Of a stretch of DNA of 64,000 nt, positions 16,723 to 25,665 are shown one piece after another. Numbering within the stretch: the first letter of the stretch is position 1; every line of letters begins with the position of its first letter. The DNA comes from Betaproteobacteria bacterium (lineage in GTDB: Bacteria; Pseudomonadota; Gammaproteobacteria; Burkholderiales; WYBJ01). A model generated the notes under the pieces. It worked only from the letters and a program-made list of their open reading frames with translations. It ran no database searches and had not been told where the DNA came from. The DNA is taken from NCBI GenBank assembly GCA_009377585.1, contig WHTS01000001.1, forward strand, positions 7,269-71,268, read 5' to 3'. Position numbers and translations under genes: made by a program.

Positions 16723-17691
16723 ATGATGCTGCGCACACTCGGGATGGCCGTGCTTGCCGTCGCCGCCATCGGGGGAGCCCACGCCCAGGAGAACTACCCC
16801 AGGAAGCCGATGCGCTGGGTCATTCCCTACGCGGCCGGCGGCGGCACGGATGCGATCGTGCGGCCGATCGCGGTCAAGGCAGCCGAGCTGCTGGGTCAAT
16901 CCGTCATCTACGAAAACCGGGGCGGCGCCGGCGGCATGATCGCCGGGGAGATCGTCGCCAGGGCGGAGCCCGACGGCTACACGTTTCTGGTGGCAGCGCC
17001 CAATACGCATATTTTCGCGACGCTGCTGCACAAGAAGGTCCCTTACGATCCGGTCAAGGACTTCGCCATGATCACGAAGTTCGACCTCACGCCGAACGTG
17101 CTGATCGCGCACCCCAGCTTTCCGCCCAACACCGCGAAAAAGATGATCACCTACGCCAGGGCCCATCCGGGCAAGGTCAACTTCGCTTCCTCGGGCGCAG
17201 GCTCCGGCGGTCACCTGTCGCTCCTGCTGTTGATGGACACGATGAAGATCGACGTATTGCACATCCCTTACAAGGGCGCTGGCCCCGCCGTACTGGAAGT
17301 GCTTGCAGGCAGGAACGACCTCATGTTCATCAATCCGGCGGTCGCCATGGGCCACTACAAGGCCGGCAGGGTAAAGGTGCTGGGCTTTGCCGGTCCCAAG
17401 CGCCTGGCCACCATGCCGGACGTGCCCACCTTCGAAGAGCAGGGCTTCGTCGATTTCGAATCGAGCAACTTCAAAGGCCTGGTCGCGCCGGCGGGAACGC
17501 CCCGCTTGGTCATCGACAAGATGCACGACGTCCTGGTGAAGATCGTCAACATGCCCGACATCAATGCCCGGCTGATCGCCGGTGGCTCCATCCCCAGAAC
17601 CACCACGCCCGAGCAGTTCGCCGAGGAGAATCGCAAGGAAGTGGCGCGCTGGGGCAAGCTCATGCGCAAGCACGGCATCCTGCCGCAATAG
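16723..17691 (+). CDS. Bug family (TctC) periplasmic solute-binding protein
   Basis: A 322 aa binding protein beginning with two adjacent ATGs after GGAGGGA. The signal peptide ends GGAHAQ (about residue 22). KPMRWVIPYAAGGGTDAI, ENRGGAGGMIAGE, PDGYTFLVA and HIPYKGAGPAVLEVL mark the family. Two lysines precede a C-terminal KHGILPQ. It is followed after 92 bp by a carboxymuconolactone-decarboxylase-family gene on the same strand, which hints at an aromatic-degradation intermediate or a lactone/keto acid as ligand; the ligand itself is not readable from sequence. Confidence 0.95.
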   Translation: MMLRTLGMAVLAVAAIGGAHAQENYPRKPMRWVIPYAAGGGTDAIVRPIAVKAAELLGQSVIYENRGGAGGMIAGEIVARAEPDGYTFLVAAPNTHIFATLLHKKVPYDPVKDFAMITKFDLTPNVLIAHPSFPPNTAKKMITYARAHPGKVNFASSGAGSGGHLSLLLLMDTMKIDVLHIPYKGAGPAVLEVLAGRNDLMFINPAVAMGHYKAGRVKVLGFAGPKRLATMPDVPTFEEQGFVDFESSNFKGLVAPAGTPRLVIDKMHDVLVKIVNMPDINARLIAGGSIPRTTTPEQFAEENRKEVARWGKLMRKHGILPQ

Positions 17692-17783
17692 CTGCCGCCG
17701 CGGCGATGCCTGATGGCCGCGGGCGGCGGCTTCCGAACAAGCGAAATGCTTCCTCCAATCGAAACTCGAACAGGGTGCGAGAA

Positions 17784-18347
17784 ATGTCTCGATTCAAACC
17801 GCTGACCGAAAGCGAGATGAGCGACGCGCAGCGCAAGGCCGTGAAGGAACTGGAGAGCGGCCCGCGTGGCAAGTTCAATCCGCTCGGTCCGAACGCTGTC
17901 CTGTTGCGCAGCGTGGCCTTGATGTCCCGAACGCAGAAGGTCGGCGAATACCTGCGCTACAGCTGTTCGCTGCCACCGCGCCTGCGCGAATTCGCCATCA
18001 TCATTACCGCGCGCCAGTGGAGCGCCCAGGTGGAATGGATCGAGCACAGTCCGCGAGCTGTGAAAGAGGGGATCGATCCCGGCGTAATCGAAGACCTCCT
18101 GCAGGGTAGGCCGCCGCGCGCGCTGCAAGACGACGAAGCGGCCGTCTACCGCTTCTGCAAGGAGCTGCACGACAGCCACGGCGTGAGCGATGCGACCTTC
18201 GCCGCCGTGGCGGACCGATTCGGCGAGCAGGGTGTCGTCGACCTGATCGGGCTGACCGGGTACTACACCATGCTGGCCATGGTGCTCAACGTCGCGCAGC
18301 AGCCGCTTCCGGGCGGCGTGGCGCCGCCGCTGCCGGCTTTGCAGTAG
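17784..18347 (+). CDS. carboxymuconolactone decarboxylase family protein
   Basis: A 187 aa protein of the CMD/AhpD-like fold. The recognisable stretch is LPPRLREFAIIITARQWSAQVEWIEHSPRAVKEGIDP (here cited in two parts: LPPRLREFAIIITARQW and EWIEHSPRAVKEG), where CMD proteins keep a Glu-x-x-His pair. The CxxC of AhpD peroxidase-type members is absent, so a thiol redox role is unlikely. VVDLIGLTGYYTMLAMVLN near the C-terminus is the usual last helix. It is probably a soluble oligomer acting on a lactone or related acid. The ATG has only a weak site (AGGGTGCGAG). It follows a Bug gene and likely shares its transcript. Confidence 0.88.
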   Translation: MSRFKPLTESEMSDAQRKAVKELESGPRGKFNPLGPNAVLLRSVALMSRTQKVGEYLRYSCSLPPRLREFAIIITARQWSAQVEWIEHSPRAVKEGIDPGVIEDLLQGRPPRALQDDEAAVYRFCKELHDSHGVSDATFAAVADRFGEQGVVDLIGLTGYYTMLAMVLNVAQQPLPGGVAPPLPALQ

Positions 18348-18426
18348 GCGATCCCGAAAGCTTGCCTGGCCGAGCGCTCACACTTTCCCTGCAGGCGCCG
18401 TACAGCGGACGCCGCCCGCGATGGCT

Positions 18427-18885
18427 TCATCGGGCGATCAGTTCAATCTCGTCGTTGCCCGCGAGTCTCACCCGGTCGCCGACGCTGTAGCGGCTGCCAT
18501 CGTGACGCTGGGTCGTGCGCAGCGTGCCGTCGTCGAGACGCACCAGAATCTCGTAGCTGCTTTGACGGAAGCGCGCCTGCGCCTCGGGCGTGCCGACGCC
18601 GCCGACGAAGGGTCGCTCCCTCGTTGCGCCGCCGAGCGGAAGATAGATCACTGCGCCAACCAGGTTGCGATCGACCGATCCGGACGAACTGCCGGGACTG
18701 CCGTGGAACGCCGGCGGGACACTGGACCTTTGATCGAGTTGGACCTCCCGGATCGAGACGACGCGGCCGCACGCGTTGCAGGGCTCGCCGGGTTTCAACG
18801 TGACCATCGACGGAGGCGGCGAGCGCAAATCCGGCAGCTTGATCGATTGCGCAAAGGCCGCCAGCGCGAGCGACGACCAGAACAT
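18427..18885 (-). CDS. exported hypothetical protein with SlyB-like C-terminus
   Basis: A 152 aa product starting at an ATG that overlaps the upstream stop as TGATG. A short hydrophobic N-terminus (MFWSSLALAAFAQS) without basic residues could be a weak or shortened signal peptide. CNACGRVVSIREV and the C-terminal YEILVRLDDGTLRTTQ plus VGDRVRL resemble the ends of SlyB-like outer-membrane proteins, but the glycine-zipper between them is replaced by NLVGAVIYLPLGG and RPFVGGVGTPEAQ. It was probably once preceded by a full-length binding protein gene. Function unknown; envelope location inferred. Confidence 0.65.
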   Translation of the reverse strand: MFWSSLALAAFAQSIKLPDLRSPPPSMVTLKPGEPCNACGRVVSIREVQLDQRSSVPPAFHGSPGSSSGSVDRNLVGAVIYLPLGGATRERPFVGGVGTPEAQARFRQSSYEILVRLDDGTLRTTQRHDGSRYSVGDRVRLAGNDEIELIAR

Positions 18886-19565
18886 CACGGCAAGCGGATC
18901 GAGAAGTCCTCGTCGAGCAGGCTGAAGCTGCGCTGGCTCGCGGACATCAGCCCGATCAGTGTCGTACGGTCGGCAGCGAATCCGTCCACCTTGGAGCCTT
19001 CGACCAGCTTCAACCCTTGGGGGCGCGACTTGACAGTCACCACCTCGGCCTTGATCGAGCGCTCGGCGAGCGACTCGCGCAATACCTTCTCGGTGGTGGT
19101 GCCCGAGATCACCGCGATGCGTTTGCCGCCGAAGTCGAGCAGGCGCCGCGTGCTGCTGGCGCTCGTGGTCAGGATGCTGCCCCCGTCGACGAAGGTGATC
19201 AGGCTGAAATCGACTTCGGCTTGGCGCGACAGCGTCCGAGTGGTGGTGCTGCACTCGAGATCGACGCGGGCTGTGCGCACGGCCTCGAGCCGGTTCTGTA
19301 TCGTGAGCGCAACCCAGCGCGTGTCGAGCTTGGGAAGCTTCAATTGCTCCCGGATGCCGCTGGCGATCTCACGGCACAGATCCACCGAATAGCCTTGCGG
19401 CTCCCGGTTCGCGCCGGCCGTGGAGAAAGGTGCTGCGCCGTCGATGTATCCCAGCGTGATCACGCCCTTGTGGCGGATCCTCTCGAGGGTTCCTCCACCC
19501 TGGGCGGCCGCAGGCAGGGCCAGCGCGAACATCAGCGTGCAGCAAAGAAAAAGCTTGTCGTTCAT
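18885..19565 (-). CDS. family 3 extracellular solute-binding protein, C-terminally truncated
   Basis: A 226 aa periplasmic protein (228 if the ATG at 19571 is used; GAGGGG is better spaced for 19565). After a signal peptide ending PAAAQ it has GTLERIRHKGVITLGYIDG (first beta strand), GYSVDLCREIA, the VALTIQNRLEAVRTARVDLEC ligand region and SGTTTEKVL. Family 3 proteins bind amino acids or similar polar ligands and are usually 260-300 aa. Here the frame ends at LLDEDFSIRLP, precisely where family members continue for about 50 residues. The stop overlaps the next gene's ATG, so the missing tail was probably lost by deletion. It is divergent from the Bug at 19887. May be non-functional. Confidence 0.7.
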   Translation of the reverse strand: MNDKLFLCCTLMFALALPAAAQGGGTLERIRHKGVITLGYIDGAAPFSTAGANREPQGYSVDLCREIASGIREQLKLPKLDTRWVALTIQNRLEAVRTARVDLECSTTTRTLSRQAEVDFSLITFVDGGSILTTSASSTRRLLDFGGKRIAVISGTTTEKVLRESLAERSIKAEVVTVKSRPQGLKLVEGSKVDGFAADRTTLIGLMSASQRSFSLLDEDFSIRLP

Positions 19566-19886
19566 CCTCATCCCCTCGCGTGCGTCCGGCGCGTCGTTCC
19601 GCGGCCACTTCCCCGATGGTCGCGATCTGCGGACGCCACGCTCACTGCGGTTTCATTCCACCGGCTCGCCTCGATCATACTGACTTGCTGTTGCACCGGG
19701 GCGAAAGAATTACCGGTCGGCACGGGAAGGAGCGGAGGCCGCAAGGCGAGGATTAGGGAAAGCGCGAATAGGGAGGGCGCGAATTGCGCGGTTCGCGCGC
19801 TGGGTGTACCGTCCGGCCCGATGATGTTGGCATCGGATCGATGCCGCAACGGTCCACCGAGCAGCGTAAAACGGAGGAGGGTCTCA
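19566..19886. other. divergent intergenic region
   Basis: A 321 bp gap between the leftward truncated family-3 binding protein and the rightward Bug gene. It must carry both promoters. I see a GGAGGAGGG ribosome site at its right end, short repeats of GGGAGGGCGCGAAT-like sequence around 19760-19790, and no convincing gene or terminator. Confidence 0.5.
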
Positions 19887-20855
19887 ATGCGTGCCGCACT
19901 GCCGATCGCAATCGCCATCTTCACCGCTGCGACAGCGCCTATGGCGCCTGCCGCGCAAACGAGTTTCCCGGACAAGCCGATCCGCCTGATCATCGGCAGC
20001 GCGCCGGGGTCGGGCCCGGACATCATGTCCCGGCTGATTGCCGATCATCTCTACAACGTGTGGGGCCAGCGGGTGATCGTCGATTCCCGTCCGGGGGTGG
20101 CCGGCATCCTGAGCGCGGAGCATACGCTGCGCGCGAATCCCGACGGCTACACCTGGATGATGCTGACCTCGCAGCTCTTCATCGCCACCGCGGTCTACCC
20201 CAATCTCAAGTTCGACCTGGACAAGGATTTCGTCTCGGTCTCGCTGGTTGGGCTGGTGCCATGGATCCTGGCCGTCAATCCCCAGGTGCCGGCGAAGTCG
20301 GTCTCCGAGCTGATCGCGCTGGCGAAGCAGTCGCCGGGGAAGCTGCGCTACGGCTCCGGCGGCATGGGCAGCGGCGAGCATTTCACCACCGTCATGTTCA
20401 CGCACATGAGCGGCATCGACATGCTGCACGTGCCGTACAAGGGTGTCGCGCCGGCCCTGATCGATGCGATCGCGAACGAGATCCAGATGCAGTTCGCCGT
20501 GTTCCCGGCGGCGTATCCGCATGTGACGTCCGGGCGCTTGCGGGCGCTCGGTGTCAGCACGGCCAAGCGCGCACCGGGATTGCCCAAACTGCCGACCATC
20601 GCCGACACGGTGCCGGGCTACGTGACCTTCGGCTGGTACAGCATCGTCGCCCCCAAGGGCACGCCCGAGGCGATCGTCGACAAGGCAGCAGCGGAAGTGG
20701 TCAAGGCTGCCCGCGAGCCCGCGTTCGGCGATCGCCTAAAGACGCTGGGCATCGAGATCATCGCCGGCGGGCGCAAGGAGCTCGACGACTATCGGAACGT
20801 GGAGCGCAAGCGCCTCACGACACTGGTCAAGGAGACCGGGATCAGCATCAAGTAG
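19887..20855 (+). CDS. Bug family (TctC) periplasmic solute-binding protein, GSAPGSGPDI subtype
   Basis: A 322 aa binding protein with ACGGAGGAGGG upstream of the ATG and a signal peptide ending PAAQT (about residue 21). The first pocket loop is IIGSAPGSGPDIMSR rather than the common PFxxGGxxD. MMLTSQLFIATAVYPNLKFDLDKDF and NPQVPAKSVSELI continue this pattern and match the Bug at 49886 closely, so the two are paralogs within the window. HVPYKGVAPALIDAI and VKETGISIK are conserved. A fragment of a TfdA-like dioxygenase follows directly in the same frame. Confidence 0.94.
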   Translation: MRAALPIAIAIFTAATAPMAPAAQTSFPDKPIRLIIGSAPGSGPDIMSRLIADHLYNVWGQRVIVDSRPGVAGILSAEHTLRANPDGYTWMMLTSQLFIATAVYPNLKFDLDKDFVSVSLVGLVPWILAVNPQVPAKSVSELIALAKQSPGKLRYGSGGMGSGEHFTTVMFTHMSGIDMLHVPYKGVAPALIDAIANEIQMQFAVFPAAYPHVTSGRLRALGVSTAKRAPGLPKLPTIADTVPGYVTFGWYSIVAPKGTPEAIVDKAAAEVVKAAREPAFGDRLKTLGIEIIAGGRKELDDYRNVERKRLTTLVKETGISIK

Positions 20856-21068
20856 CTGTCGGTCGGCGCCGGCTACACGCTTCTGCATGCGCGCGTGATC
20901 CCCTCCAGCGGCGGCAACACCGAGTTCGCCGATATGCGCACCGCCTACGATGCGCTATCGGCCGAGGACAAGGCCGAGGTCGCGGATCTCGTCTGCGAGC
21001 ACTCGATCGTCTTCTCGCGCGCGCAGATCGGCCTCGAAGTGAAGAGCGAGGAGCACGCCGAGCCGCGA
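20856..21068 (+). pseudogene. TauD/TfdA-family dioxygenase fragment
   Basis: Starting right after the Bug stop and in its frame, about 65 codons encode YTLLHARVIPSSGGNTEFAD followed by MRTAYDALSAEDKAEVADLV and CEHSIVFSRAQIG. This is the middle of a 2-oxoglutarate/Fe(II) dioxygenase of the TfdA/TauD type, covering the region just before and after the HxD-type metal motif of the family (here SSGGNTEFAD in the position of the GNTxWHSD-related loop). Both ends are missing: upstream is the Bug gene, downstream the frame runs into the 3' end of a leftward MFS gene. I read it as a relic. Confidence 0.68.
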
Positions 21069-21079
21069 GCGCGATCCCG

Positions 21080-22087
21080 TCATTGCGAACGGTGCAGGCT
21101 GGGCACCAGCAGCACGATCGCCAGCATGATGAAGATCGCGATTGCTGCGTAGGCGCCCTGGGCGATCGGTGCGCCGAAGCGTTCGGCCGCCGCGCCGGCG
21201 AGAAAATTGCCGATCGGTAAACTGAAGACGACGCCGGTGCGCAGTCCCATCACCCGGCCTCGCATCGACTGCGCGGTGTTGCTCAGGATCAACGTCGCTA
21301 TCATGGTCCAGACGATCGCCTGGGCAAGCCCGGCGGCGAACACGAGCGCCATCGAAACCGAATATTGGGTCGAGAACGCGAACAGCAGCAGGGAGACCGG
21401 CCAGGCGAGGCCGCTCCATATCAGCATCCGCCCCTTGCGTCGGAAATTGCCCAGGGAGACGACCCATATACCCGCCACCAGCGCTCCGACGCCGGCCATG
21501 GCTGTGAGCATGCCGTAGCCCGCCGGGCCCGCATCCAGGATGTAGCGGGCGAACAGGGGCAGAAATGCATAGCGGTAGGGCGCGGCGAGCAGGTTGAGAA
21601 GGAAGGCGACCACCAGCAGCACGAACACCGTCTGGTTGCTCCAGACATAGCGCAGTCCGCCGAGCAGGCTGCGCGCCGGGGACTCGTGCGCGTGCGGCGC
21701 AGCCTGCCTCACGTCCTTCAGCATCAGCAGCACCAGCACATCCAGGAGATAGATGGCCGAGATGAGCGCGTAGGCGCCGCTCATGCCCAAGGCCGGAATC
21801 AGTATCCCGCCCAGGGCCGGACCGACCACCACCGTGATCTCTATGGCGACCGAATTGAGCGCGATGGCATTGGTCAGGTCTTCCCGGTCCACCAGGTCCG
21901 GCACGAAGGCCTGACGGGTGGGATTGTCCACGGCCCAGGTCAGGCTGCTCACGAGCGCCAGGGCGATGATGTGCCACAGCGCAAGCGCAGCGCTGACGAA
22001 AAGCAGCAGCATGAGCGTCGACACCGCCAGGTTCACCGCGGCCGCGACGATGAGCAGCAGACGCCTGTCCATGGCGGAGCGCGGCAA
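21080..22087 (-). pseudogene. MFS transporter missing its N-terminal helices
   Basis: An open frame of 335 codons resembling EntS/DHA3-like MFS exporters. It begins in the equivalent of ADRxDRRxLLxxxxA, i.e. the loop after helix 2-3 (MDRRLLLIVAAAVNLAVS), and then contains NPTRQAFVPDLV, LNSVAIEITVVVGPALGG and the C-terminal half with GMLTAMAGVGALVAG. The first roughly 70 residues (two to three helices) are absent, a TGA lies just upstream in frame, and the only starts are TTG at 22087 or the internal ATG. I infer a 5' deletion; a 10-helix product is unlikely to be a normal transporter. It adjoins other gene fragments. Confidence 0.65.
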
Positions 22088-22474
22088 AGGGCATCCGGCT
22101 CAGCCGGACCAGGACCTCTTGCATCATGCCGAGCTCGAAGGGGTGTGATTTCTTGTGCTGTGCGCCGACGGGCAGACGCTGCGATCCGCAGCGAAGCGTG
22201 TCGGGGTCCCGATGTTGCCACAGGCGGCCGCGTCTGGTTTGGCTGCGCGTGACAGTCCACAATGCGGCTGTACGGCTTCGGTGGATGGACGACGGCACTT
22301 CTACAATCGGCGCTCTTGGTGGACAATGCGGCTGAAATCCGAACGCGGCTGCGGCGCGCAGTCCAGGCGCGCAGTCCAGGCGCACAGCCCAGGCGCGCGG
22401 AGAGGCCGCGCGGAGAGGGCGGGGACCTCGCTTCCGACCCGGCAGCACATCGAACCCGAACGAAAGGTGACGCA
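22088..22474. other. intergenic region with short direct repeats
   Basis: 387 bp without a gene. It contains a direct repeat of ACAATGCGGCTG at about 22259 and 22323 and a GC-rich set of CCAGGCGCGCAGT-like repeats from about 22362 to 22400. The promoter of the FMN oxidase gene at 22475 is presumably here; GAAAGG precedes that start. No coding potential recognised. Confidence 0.5.
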
Positions 22475-23734
22475 ATGATTTTCCCGAGCGTGGACGAGGC
22501 TCAGAACATTTTCGACCTGCGCGACATGGCCAAGCGGCGCTTGCCCAAGTGGCTGTTCGAATTCGTCGATCGCGGCACCGAGGAAGAGTGCGCGCTGCGC
22601 AACAACCGCGAGGCGTTCGAGCGCATCCGGTTTCGGCCGCGCATGCTGGTCGACGTGTCCGGCCGCAAGCTCGACACCACGGTTTTCGGCAAGGAACACA
22701 GGATGCCGATCGGCATCGCGCCCACCGGCGCCGCCGGCATGATGTGGTATCAGGGCGAGCTCGAGCTCGCGCGCGCCGCCAAGGACGCCGGCATTCCGTT
22801 CTCGCTCGCGACCGGCTCGATTACCAGCATGGAGAAAATCTCCGGCGAGGTGGGCGGCACGCTCTGGATGCAGCTCTACATGTGGGCCGATCGCAAGCTC
22901 TCGCATCAACTGGTGCGCCGCGCTTCGGCCGCGGGATTCGAAGCGCTGCTGGTCACTGTGGACGGCGCGGTCGCCGGCAACCGCGAATACAACCGCCGCA
23001 ACGGCTTCTCCGTGCCCTTCCAGTACAACAGCAAGAACACGACCGACGTGCTCATGCACCCGCGCTGGATGCTGGGCGTGCTGGGACGCTACATCGCCAA
23101 CGGCGGCATGCCGCAGCGGGTGAATTTTCCCGCGGAGCTGCAGGGCAAGGTCACGGCCGCTTACGGCGGCAACAAGGAAACGCGCAACGATTCGCTCAAC
23201 TGGGACGACCTCAAGGCGCTGCGCGACATCTGGCCCGGCAAGCTGCTCGTGAAGGGGCTGCTGCATCCGGATGACGCGTCCAGGTCGGTCGAGCTCGGTG
23301 CCGACGGCGTGATCGTCTCCAACCACGGCGGACGCAACTGCGACTGCGCGCCCGCGCCGATCGAAGTATTGCCGGATATCGTCGCCGCAGTGGGCGATCG
23401 CACCACGGTCATCTTCGATAGCGGCGTGCGCCGTGGCAGCGACGTGGTGAAGGCCTTAGCGCTGGGCGCGAAGATGGTGCTGATCGGGCGCAGCACGCTC
23501 TACGGCACGGCCGCCGCGGGCTACGCGGGCGCGAAACGCGCGCTGGACATCTATCGCGGTGAGATCAGCCGCGGCATGGCGCAGATTTCCTGCAACACGG
23601 TGTCCGACATCGGACGCCACCACATCGCCTACGATTGGGAGCTGCAAGGCGCGAGCTCGTCTCGTTCCGGTTCACGTCTGTCCGATAGCGACTACACCGA
23701 GGTCGCACAGAACGTGAGCACGCTGCGCCGGTGA
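22475..23734 (+). CDS. FMN-dependent alpha-hydroxy-acid oxidizing protein (LldD/glycolate oxidase family)
   Basis: A 419 aa TIM-barrel flavoenzyme that oxidises a 2-hydroxy acid to a 2-keto acid. Active-site landmarks are retained: QLY with Tyr135, TVD with Asp163, Lys260 (LLVKG), SNHGGR with catalytic His284 and Arg287, and DSGVRRG for phosphate binding. The residue equivalent to Tyr24 of glycolate oxidase, which contacts the substrate carboxylate, is Phe30, and SNHGGR is followed by NCDC rather than QLD, so specificity is probably shifted. The insert around residues 180-225 is longer than in glycolate oxidase. Its TGA overlaps the ATG of a Bug gene, strongly linking the two. Confidence 0.93.
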   Translation: MIFPSVDEAQNIFDLRDMAKRRLPKWLFEFVDRGTEEECALRNNREAFERIRFRPRMLVDVSGRKLDTTVFGKEHRMPIGIAPTGAAGMMWYQGELELARAAKDAGIPFSLATGSITSMEKISGEVGGTLWMQLYMWADRKLSHQLVRRASAAGFEALLVTVDGAVAGNREYNRRNGFSVPFQYNSKNTTDVLMHPRWMLGVLGRYIANGGMPQRVNFPAELQGKVTAAYGGNKETRNDSLNWDDLKALRDIWPGKLLVKGLLHPDDASRSVELGADGVIVSNHGGRNCDCAPAPIEVLPDIVAAVGDRTTVIFDSGVRRGSDVVKALALGAKMVLIGRSTLYGTAAAGYAGAKRALDIYRGEISRGMAQISCNTVSDIGRHHIAYDWELQGASSSRSGSRLSDSDYTEVAQNVSTLRR

Positions 23735-24759
23735 TGCTTCTGCGGGGACGAACGCGCAAGCTCGAGGAGTCGAAGGCATCCGGTTGGCAGGCGCCGAGCA
23801 ATCCGGGCGCTCGCCTCCTGGGCTGTTGCCTGCTCGCCCATGCGGCCGTCGCGGCCACCGCCGGCGCGCCCGAGTTTCCGCATCGACCGATACGCCTGAT
23901 CGCCTCCGGCGTGGGCGGGACGGGAGACTTCACCGCGCGTCTCATCGGTCCTCACCTGACGAGCCGCCTCGGCCAGCCGGTCGTCGTGGACAATCGCCCG
24001 GGCGGCGTCGTTCCCGGTCAGATCCTGGTGGAGGCGCAGCCGGACGGCCATACCCTGATGCTGACGGGCGCCGTGACCTGGCTCTCGCCTTTCATGCGCA
24101 CATCGGTGCCGTTCGATCCGGTGCGCGATTTCGCGCCGATCATGCTGGCGATTCAATCGCCCAATGTGCTCGTGGTCCATCCGTCGCTGCCGGTGAAGAC
24201 GGTCAAGGACCTCGTCGAGCTGGCGAAGCAGAAGCCGGGCGAGCTCAACATGGCGAGCTCCGGCATCGGCAATTCGAACCATCTCGCCGGCGCCATCTTC
24301 AGCGCGATGGCGGGTGTGGATATCACGGTCATTCCCTACAAGGGGGCGCAGCTCGCGCTGAACGACGTGATCGGCGGGCGGGTCCAGTTGATGTTCGCCA
24401 CCGCGAACGCCTCGAAAGGGCATCTTGCGGCCGGACGGTTGCGGGCGGTAGGAGTGACCACGGCGCAGCCCACGCGCCTCATGCCGGGCTTGCCCACCAT
24501 CGCATCCGCGGGCTTGCCCGGTTACGAATCGGCCGCGACGATCGGCGCCTTCACCCGCGCAGGCACGCCGCCGGCCGTCATCGGCCTGCTTCACCGCGAG
24601 ATCGCGCAGTTCCTGCAGCGCCCTGATATCACCGAGCGCTTGTTCAACGCAGGCATCGACGTGGTGGCCAGCACACCGCAGGAATTCGCCGAGCTGATCC
24701 GCACCGAAATGAAGGTGAAGGGCAAGATCATCCGCGATGCCGGCATACGGATGAATTGA
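23734..24759 (+). CDS. Bug family (TctC) periplasmic solute-binding protein, coupled to 2-hydroxyacid oxidase
   Basis: A 341 aa binding protein; its ATG overlaps the upstream stop as TGATG. The N-terminal region is unusually long and basic (MLLRGRTRKLEESK), with the hydrophobic core at about residues 27-42 (LLGCCLLAHAAVAATAG). Then come RPIRLIASGVGGTGDF, DNRPGGVVPGQIL, PDGHTLMLT and VIPYKGAQLALNDVIGG. The first pocket loop, ASGVGGTGD, is atypical. Because translation is coupled to the 2-hydroxyacid oxidase, a hydroxy acid is a reasonable ligand guess. The start could also lie downstream if the long n-region is spurious. Confidence 0.9.
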   Translation: MLLRGRTRKLEESKASGWQAPSNPGARLLGCCLLAHAAVAATAGAPEFPHRPIRLIASGVGGTGDFTARLIGPHLTSRLGQPVVVDNRPGGVVPGQILVEAQPDGHTLMLTGAVTWLSPFMRTSVPFDPVRDFAPIMLAIQSPNVLVVHPSLPVKTVKDLVELAKQKPGELNMASSGIGNSNHLAGAIFSAMAGVDITVIPYKGAQLALNDVIGGRVQLMFATANASKGHLAAGRLRAVGVTTAQPTRLMPGLPTIASAGLPGYESAATIGAFTRAGTPPAVIGLLHREIAQFLQRPDITERLFNAGIDVVASTPQEFAELIRTEMKVKGKIIRDAGIRMN

Positions 24760-24790
24760 GTAAGCGCGCAGCCATGGCCCGAGCCTTCAT

Positions 24791-24883
24791 TCCCTCACCC
24801 CCATCCCCTACCCAGGAACCTGCCCGCCCCAGCGGGCACGCGACGCTCCCCTCTCCCCCTGGGAGAGGGGCTGGGGGTGAGGG
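24791..24883. repeat. CCCTCTCC/GGGAGAGGG hairpin repeat, copy 2 (extended)
   Basis: The core CCCCTCTCC..GGGAGAGGGGCTGGGGGTGAGGG is at 24847-24883, preceded by a second CCCTCACCCCCATCCCC arm at 24792. A further CTCTCCC-GCAGGGAGAGGGG hairpin lies near 24936-24957. The region fills most of the 259 bp gap between a Bug gene and the GST gene, and can form a long foldback. Confidence 0.72.
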
Positions 24884-25018
24884 AAGAGACGCCAGGTTCC
24901 AGGGCGCAAGTCGGGATGCGCGCATCGTGGCGTCTCTCCCGCAGGGAGAGGGGAGTCTTGTGCGGAAAGCGTGCCGGCCGGTTCGAACCATCGATATGAG
25001 AAAGGAAGGGAGCGCCCC

Positions 25019-25645
25019 GTGACAATCGAGCTGCACACCTGGAACACCCCCAACGGCCGCAAGATCAGCGTGGCGCTGGAGGAGATGGGCCTGCCTTACA
25101 ACGTGCACACCGTGAACATCGGCAAGAACGAGCAGTACCAGCCGGAGTTCCTGAAGATCAGTCCGAACAACCGCATTCCCGCGATCGTCGATAGCGACGG
25201 GCCCGGCGGCCAGCCGATCAGCGTGTTCGAATCCGGTGCGATTCTGATCTACCTGGCGGAGAAAACCGGCAAGTTCCTGCCCACCGACACGCGCAAGAAG
25301 GTCGCGGTGCTGGAGTGGCTGATGTGGCAGATGGGCGGATTCGGGCCGATGCCCGGCCAGGTGCATCACTTCCTGCAGGTGGCCGATCCCGCCGACCAGA
25401 AGTACGGCCTGGAACGGTACTCGAAGGAGACGCGCCGCCTGTATGGCGTGCTGGATCGGCGCCTGGCGGGCCGTGACTACGTCGCCGATGAGTGCTCCAT
25501 CGCCGATTTCGCGATTCTCGGCTGGGCCTGGCGGCACGAGCGGCACAAGGTGGATCTGGCGGAATTCCCGAACGTGAAAGCGTGGTACGAGCGCTGCATG
25601 GCACGACCTGCGACCAGGAAGGGCTTCGAGGTCGCGCTCTCCTGA
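25019..25645 (+). CDS. glutathione S-transferase family protein, nu-class (YfcG/YghU-like)
   Basis: A 208 aa protein starting at GTG with AAGGAAGGGAG upstream. The thioredoxin-like domain shows TPNGRKISVALEEMGLPY (residues 10-27), the nu-class TPNG motif that contacts glutathione, SPNNRIPAIVD, and VFESGAILIYLAEKTG. The C-terminal helical domain contains SIADFAILGW, the conserved N-cap/hydrophobic staple motif. Nu-class enzymes typically act as disulfide-bond reductases on small glutathione disulfides. It stands alone, convergent with an MFS gene, with no obvious partner. Confidence 0.92.
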   Translation: MTIELHTWNTPNGRKISVALEEMGLPYNVHTVNIGKNEQYQPEFLKISPNNRIPAIVDSDGPGGQPISVFESGAILIYLAEKTGKFLPTDTRKKVAVLEWLMWQMGGFGPMPGQVHHFLQVADPADQKYGLERYSKETRRLYGVLDRRLAGRDYVADECSIADFAILGWAWRHERHKVDLAEFPNVKAWYERCMARPATRKGFEVALS

Positions 25646-25665
25646 GCACGTCGATCGGACGCTCC

